Assembly (NCBI GenBank): GCA_005882905.1
Contig: VBBG01000181.1
Coordinates: 1-9,720 of the forward strand
Origin: Candidatus Bathyarchaeota archaeon
Lineage (GTDB): Archaea; Thermoproteota; Bathyarchaeia; 40CM-2-53-6
DNA: 9,720 nt
Reading direction: 5' to 3'
Shown here: positions 6,549 to 9,720 of the stretch, in pieces
Numbering within the stretch: position 1 is the first letter of the stretch
Layout: each line of letters opens with the position of its first letter
Notes under the pieces: generated by a model
Databases searched by the model: none
What the model saw: the letters and a program-made list of their open reading frames with translations, nothing else
Told to the model about the DNA's origin: nothing
Translations under genes and position numbers: made by a program

Positions 6549-7378
6549 AAGACCAGCAGCCCCAATAGATACGGCACTGCCCCAAGAAATACTGGAATGG
6601 GGAGGCCGGGCATTCGGAGCCGAGACTTGGCAGCCTTGGAGGTTATGAGTGCCCCGATGAGAATAAGGATAATCGTCGCACCAGCTACGTATAGGTTCCC
6701 GCTGCGGAGTGAGGCTACAGTTAGCATCGAATAGGCTAGGAGGTCACCTATGCCTACGATTTGTTTTTCCAGCGGTACTGTAGTGATAGAGACTATCGAC
6801 TCGAATCTTCGATATCCAACAGTCCTTCGTAGAGCATCGCTCTCCACCATCATGATATCTAAGAGCGATAGAGCAAAAAGAAAGAAAATCGTAAACAGCG
6901 GCGGGAACAAGAACCCGACAAGTGCTCCTAGGAAAGATGCAGAGCCGCTCAGAAGTAGAGACGTCTTTCTCTCGGAGAGCAAGCCCAAATAGTTTCGGAC
7001 GGACAGGTACAATCCGAGATAGCCCAGTGGCGCGGCGGACACATAGAAGAGAGCCGGAACCATGATCGACGCATCAAACCATATTTTCAGGAGCAGAAGT
7101 CCTGAGAGGGTTCCAGCGATTGCTATTCCAGTGATTACAAGACGAGCAACCTGTTCTCCGCGTCGCCTAAGCGAATAGAAAAGGCTGAAAATCACTAGTG
7201 CTGAGATTAATCCAGGAGTCACAAAGTCAAAGCTTCCTAGCCCTGTGTCCCCCGAGAAACCCTGAGTCGTTTGGCCGAAAAAAACGATACGCGCAATAAC
7301 CAGGGCGGAGACAAGAGGAGCCGCGACTAGCGTCACATCCCTCAGAAAGTTGAGGCGACGTGGTTTGCCCTCGCCCAT
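6545..7378 (-). CDS. Presenilin-like A22-family intramembrane aspartyl protease
   Basis: This is a polytopic membrane protein with the signatures of the presenilin/signal peptide peptidase fold. Residue numbers count from the TTG at 7396. About nine hydrophobic segments are visible (near 21-40, 60-76, 86-104, 110-130, 146-165, 168-184, 212-230, 236-251 and 266-282). The first catalytic Asp is D180 in SLLDIMMV, at the place of the usual YD motif. The second is D218 in VGIGDLLAYS, matching GxGD. The third motif, PAL in eukaryotes, appears as PGLP at 263-266. Such proteases cut substrates within the bilayer. I prefer the ATG at 7378 (277 residues) over the TTG six codons upstream; neither has a Shine-Dalgarno, and a TATA-like ATTTATG near 7411-7418 fits a start site close to either. 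It overlaps the small membrane-protein gene by ATGA and diverges from the PrcB-like gene. Confidence 0.82.
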   Translation of the reverse strand: MGEGKPRRLNFLRDVTLVAAPLVSALVIARIVFFGQTTQGFSGDTGLGSFDFVTPGLISALVIFSLFYSLRRRGEQVARLVITGIAIAGTLSGLLLLKIWFDASIMVPALFYVSAAPLGYLGLYLSVRNYLGLLSERKTSLLLSGSASFLGALVGFLFPPLFTIFFLFALSLLDIMMVESDALRRTVGYRRFESIVSITTVPLEKQIVGIGDLLAYSMLTVASLRSGNLYVAGATIILILIGALITSKAAKSRLRMPGLPIPVFLGAVPYLLGLLVL

Positions 7379-7540
7379 TTTGCTGAGATATGACAATCCC
7401 AGCCAGTCTCATAAATGTAGGGAGTCCGGACCGTTGACTGTATTCTCCTCAGCTGGAATGCCCAATGTTCCTGAGAAGCTTTGTCCCTCTGCCTATCGTC
7501 TACAGTTACCATTTCACCGTCTGGATTGAATCAACCCCAA

Positions 7541-7562
7541 TATGCTTAAGAGGTACCGTACC
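7541..7562 (+). promoter_or_regulatory. Candidate promoter and palindrome upstream of the PrcB-like gene
   Basis: TATGCTTAAG (7541-7550) resembles an archaeal TATA box, and the perfect inverted repeat GGTAC-C-GTACC (7552-7562) follows at once. A start site about 25 bases after the box would fall near 7570, upstream of the ATG at 7600 and downstream of the longer candidate start at 7465. A regulator binding the palindrome would sit between box and start site and could block initiation. This is inference from position only. Confidence 0.4.
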
Positions 7563-7599
7563 AGAACCAGGATCTATCTGCCCAAAAGATTTGCCTTTC

Positions 7600-8202
7600 A
7601 TGGCCTATGCGATATTCGCCTTAGCAATTCTGTTGGCTTCCACCCCTTTGTATTATAACGCGGTCGGCTCACTCAATACCACTCCCAACAATCCAAGCTT
7701 TCAAGGAGAACTGGCGAGTTCTGTCCTTCAGGGAAAGGTCATTTCCTTTGAGAACATTACAGGAGGAGAAGGTGGCCTATGTATAGTGATGATCACACCG
7801 AATGGGCCTATTCCTGAGGGTCCTTGCGGACCCGTTTACGGTAATGGCTTTAGTAAGTTCGCAGAGTTCGTTGTTAGGGATCAGGTTTCGTGGGAGGAAG
7901 TCTGGGCCCGAGCCTTTTGTGGGGATTCAGGTCCTTGCCAATCATCTCCTCCGAATGTGGACTTCTTGTCTACGACAGTGGTTGCGGTTTTCTTGGGTTG
8001 GACAGGCTCTGGTTACGCTGTGAGAATCTCTCAAGTGGACCGGAAGGGTCATACTCTGACTGTTCATGTCGAGATTACATTGCCCGGTACCGGATGTTCT
8101 TATCCCGCGCTGCTGACATACCCCTTTGATATTGTGGACATTCCAAGGACAAGACTCAGAGTATTGTTTGAGACAGAAACGATTACTTCAGTCTGCCGTT
8201 AG
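7600..8202 (+). CDS. Exported or membrane-anchored protein with PrcB C-terminal-like domain
   Basis: The N-terminus MAYAIFALAILLAS is a hydrophobic export or anchor segment. The C-terminal 65-70 residues resemble the PrcB_C family: VDFLSTTVVAVFLGWTGSGY, then VRISQVDRKGHTLTVHVEIT, LPGTGC, and TYPFDIVDIP followed by LFETE. PrcB was named as a component of a spirochaete surface protease complex, but the domain is widespread in exported proteins and its own role is unclear. Six cysteines lie between the anchor and the C-terminal domain, and two in that domain; disulfides are possible. The frame also opens at an ATG at 7465, but those 45 extra residues have no signal-peptide character and the TATA-like box at 7541 lies inside them, so I chose 7600. 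The n-region lacks basic residues, which is a weak point. It diverges from the presenilin-like gene. Confidence 0.72.
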   Translation: MAYAIFALAILLASTPLYYNAVGSLNTTPNNPSFQGELASSVLQGKVISFENITGGEGGLCIVMITPNGPIPEGPCGPVYGNGFSKFAEFVVRDQVSWEEVWARAFCGDSGPCQSSPPNVDFLSTTVVAVFLGWTGSGYAVRISQVDRKGHTLTVHVEITLPGTGCSYPALLTYPFDIVDIPRTRLRVLFETETITSVCR

Positions 8203-8409
8203 ACTTCGAAGCGGTTCTCACAGGCAAAGATGGCTATGGGCAACCGAAGAGGGGTTTGGTTCTATTTCCATTCTCGAACATAGGAGACGTGAAGGCGGCG
8301 TCAGACATCCCGGTTCTATCCTTTGAGAAGAACGGCCTCTCGAGACCGAACAGTCATCGCCTGGAAAGGCGCCAAATAGCTATCGGATTTGATCCTTGCC
8401 CGCTAGCGT
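8203..8409. other. Stretch without a recognisable gene
   Basis: No gene here is convincing. One plus-strand frame is open from 8172 to the stop at 8454-8456 (94 codons, including DFEAVLTGKDGYGQPKRGLV and the following LFPFSN), but it has no ATG start, overlaps the end of the PrcB-like gene and runs into the pseudogene in the wrong frame. It may be a remnant of a lost gene or chance. The right end holds the hairpin at 8394-8418. Confidence 0.5.
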
Positions 8410-8418
8410 TTGGCAAGG
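8394..8418. repeat. Hairpin with palindromic loop upstream of the HdeD-like pseudogene
   Basis: The arms CCTTGCC (8394-8400) and GGCAAGG (8412-8418) are perfectly complementary. The 11-base loop begins with the 8-base palindrome CGCTAGCG (8401-8408). No T-run follows, so it is not an obvious terminator. Its place just before the pseudogene's coding homology could make it an old operator; it also covers the possible TTG start at 8410. Confidence 0.4.
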
Positions 8419-8992
8419 CTCGAGGTAAAGGCATCACGACTCTGGCGGACCCTTGAGATCATTGGCGGGCTCATCGTAATGGCTACAGCGACGGTCGTCT
8501 GGCCGATCCACAATTTGCCGTCACCACACTGGTCATAGTGATAGCGGCAGGCCTGGTCGTCGGAGGGCTCTTCAGAATAGGAGTTGGTGTATCCGCCATC
8601 GTCTTGCCTCCTACCCTGCGAACCCTGAATACAGCTGGAGGCATAATAGCCGTCGTCCTAGGTATCACCTCGTTGCTGGATCTTCAAGCCGCCGTCTACG
8701 TTGATCACTATTCTCGCATTTGCACTGTTGCTTGTAGGTGCCTTTGAGATCGGGGTCGGGGTCGCTAGGCACCCGCCCCCTTGGCTTAGGGTCTCAATAG
8801 TAGCGATCGGGGCTGTTACCGTAATTCTAGCGGGAATAGTCATCCTAGACGCATCGATAGGCGAGGGCATTCTAGCAGCCAGCCATCCTTGCCTTAGTCC
8901 TGTTGCTTGTCGGGGTCCGAAACCTAGTGCATGGGATAACGGGACACCATCCGGTTGCTGCACACGTCGAGGCCCAAGTAACTGCCACCTGA
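8410..8992 (+). pseudogene. DUF308/HdeD-like six-helix membrane protein, broken by three frame changes
   Basis: Reading across three frames restores a HdeD-type protein made of three two-helix repeats. Repeat 1 is RTLEIIGGLIVMATATVV (to about 8499), then in another frame LADPQFAVTTLVIVIAAGLV, then GGLFRIGVGV. Repeat 2 is LRTLNTAGGIIAVVLGITSL, LDLQAAV, then in the next frame TLITILAFALLLVGAFEIGV. Repeat 3 is VSIVAIGAVTVILAGIVILD, ASIGEGILAA, then in the last frame ILALVLLLVGVRNLVHGITG, ending at TGA 8990-8992. The lesions are: one base lost near 8498 (GTCGTC-TG where GTCGTCCTG is expected), a net +1 change near 8694-8700, and a 4-base tandem AGCC duplication at 8877-8884. The start is uncertain; TTG at 8410 is in frame, and certain homology begins near 8446. 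Intact relatives are inner-membrane proteins linked to stress or acid resistance in some bacteria, with no fixed biochemical role. Confidence 0.75.
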
Positions 8993-9024
8993 CCGAGAGT
9001 CAAGAGCGAATGGTCAGGTTTGAG

Positions 9025-9720
9025 TTACCATAAGGGGGCGTTGTCTCTCATTGTTCGGCCGTCATAGTTGAAATATGCTGTGCCCGGTGGGATGTTCGGG
9101 TCTGTCAGGTTCGCTTGTGCTGTGACTCCCTCATAGGGTTCGCCACCCCAGCGATATTCAGCCTTCCAGAAGGAGTAATCTCCTTGGATGATGTTCGCTC
9201 TCTCCATTACTCTCCACGATCCTTGATACTGGAACGAGGGGTAGAGAAGTAGCACCCTCCAGCCTGAGACCGGAATCTTACTCGCGACTCCAAATTGGTA
9301 GAAGTAGGTGGCGCCTTGGGGGAGATTTGTTGGTACGCCTCCCGGGATTCCAATGTCAAAGTAGGGTCCCTCTCGAAAGTCCGGCAGGAAGCTTCCGAAC
9401 CTTGTCCAGGGAACGTTTGTGGTGTTGTAGTACCAGTTTGCTTGGTACAATGTTTGGCCGTTAATGGTAATTGGTTCCCACATCATTCGAAGGTAGATGG
9501 GCGTAGAGATGTTCTGGGGGTTGAGCGTTGCTTGGGCGTGATATCTCAGCTGTTGCCAGAAGTAGCCTCCGCAGTTGGCGTTGCTGTCACATGTTGTCCA
9601 GGACGAGCCTGAGACGATCAGGCTTCTGTTCGGCAATAGGAAGACGTCCGCCCGCCACCCAAGGTCCCAACCATCAACACAGCAGTTTGGCGACTGTACT
9701 CCCATGCCCGCCATCAGAAA
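9025..9720 (-). CDS. Tryptophan-rich, probably secreted protein of unknown function, 5' end outside window
   Basis: The frame is open from the window edge to the stop at 9025-9027. An ATG at 9714 is present, but the frame continues upstream of it (Phe-Leu) and no signal peptide follows it, so I think this is the C-terminal part of a longer protein. I cannot assign a family. Numbered from that ATG, 229 residues include 12 tryptophans and many tyrosines (for example WRADVFLLPN, MMWEPITING, QANWYYNTTN). Cysteines are at 11-12, 42 and 48 (CDSNANC), there are three N-x-S/T sites (NIS, NTT, NLT), and no hydrophobic helix is present. This composition suggests an extracellular beta-rich domain, perhaps carbohydrate-binding or adhesive. 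It converges on the HdeD-like pseudogene with a 32-base gap and no T-run. Confidence 0.7.
   Translation of the reverse strand, partial: FLMAGMGVQSPNCCVDGWDLGWRADVFLLPNRSLIVSGSSWTTCDSNANCGGYFWQQLRYHAQATLNPQNISTPIYLRMMWEPITINGQTLYQANWYYNTTNVPWTRFGSFLPDFREGPYFDIGIPGGVPTNLPQGATYFYQFGVASKIPVSGWRVLLLYPSFQYQGSWRVMERANIIQGDYSFWKAEYRWGGEPYEGVTAQANLTDPNIPPGTAYFNYDGRTMRDNAPLW

Noticed and set aside
7227..7412. Alternative minus-strand start (ATG 7412) overlapping the protease gene
   Set aside because: It lies in another frame from the protease, is only 61 codons, and has no continuation with membrane-protein features.
8658..8963. 101-codon minus-strand open frame over the HdeD-like region
   Set aside because: The plus strand carries the HdeD homology in three frames; the minus product lacks any family features.

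Overview
The window looks archaeal. The genes I can recognise fit a heterotrophic archaeon. There is an oligopeptide/sugar-type ABC importer whose binding protein has a C-terminal membrane anchor, and a presenilin-like A22 membrane protease of the archaeal type. Candidate promoters are TATA-like boxes, one gene end carries an oligo-T tract, and most starts have weak Shine-Dalgarno sequences. Base composition is close to balanced. I lean towards Thermoproteota (Nitrososphaeria or Bathyarchaeia-like), but no marker gene here settles it.

Positions 97-4034 (minus strand) hold an intact four-gene Dpp/Opp operon in the order permease B, permease C, ATPase D, ATPase F, with gaps of 11-15 bases. Positions 1-96, downstream of the last gene, contain nothing I can support. 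A 224-base intergenic region with repeats and palindromes separates this operon from a divergent family 5 solute-binding protein gene (4265-6185, plus strand). That protein is the most striking item in the window. Its domain order reads signal peptide, C-terminal lobe, N-terminal lobes, then membrane anchor, which is a circular permutation of the normal SBP_bac_5 fold. Its frame is also broken near 5590-5630, with about 12 residues apparently missing.

Positions 6222-7378 (minus strand) hold a two-gene unit: a presenilin-like intramembrane aspartyl protease overlapping by ATGA with a small membrane protein. Diverging from it, at 7600-8202, is an exported protein with a PrcB C-terminal-like domain.

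Positions 8203-8409 have no recognisable gene but contain a hairpin. Positions 8410-8992 hold a DUF308/HdeD-like six-helix membrane protein broken by three separate frame changes, which I read as a pseudogene. From 9025 to the window edge on the minus strand is the C-terminal part of a tryptophan-rich, probably secreted protein of unknown function.

Functionally, the left half is a nutrient importer (peptides or oligosaccharides), and the right half is a set of envelope proteins. Two of the plus-strand genes are damaged while the roughly 4 kb operon and the protease are intact. This suggests local gene decay, though assembly errors cannot be excluded from sequence alone.
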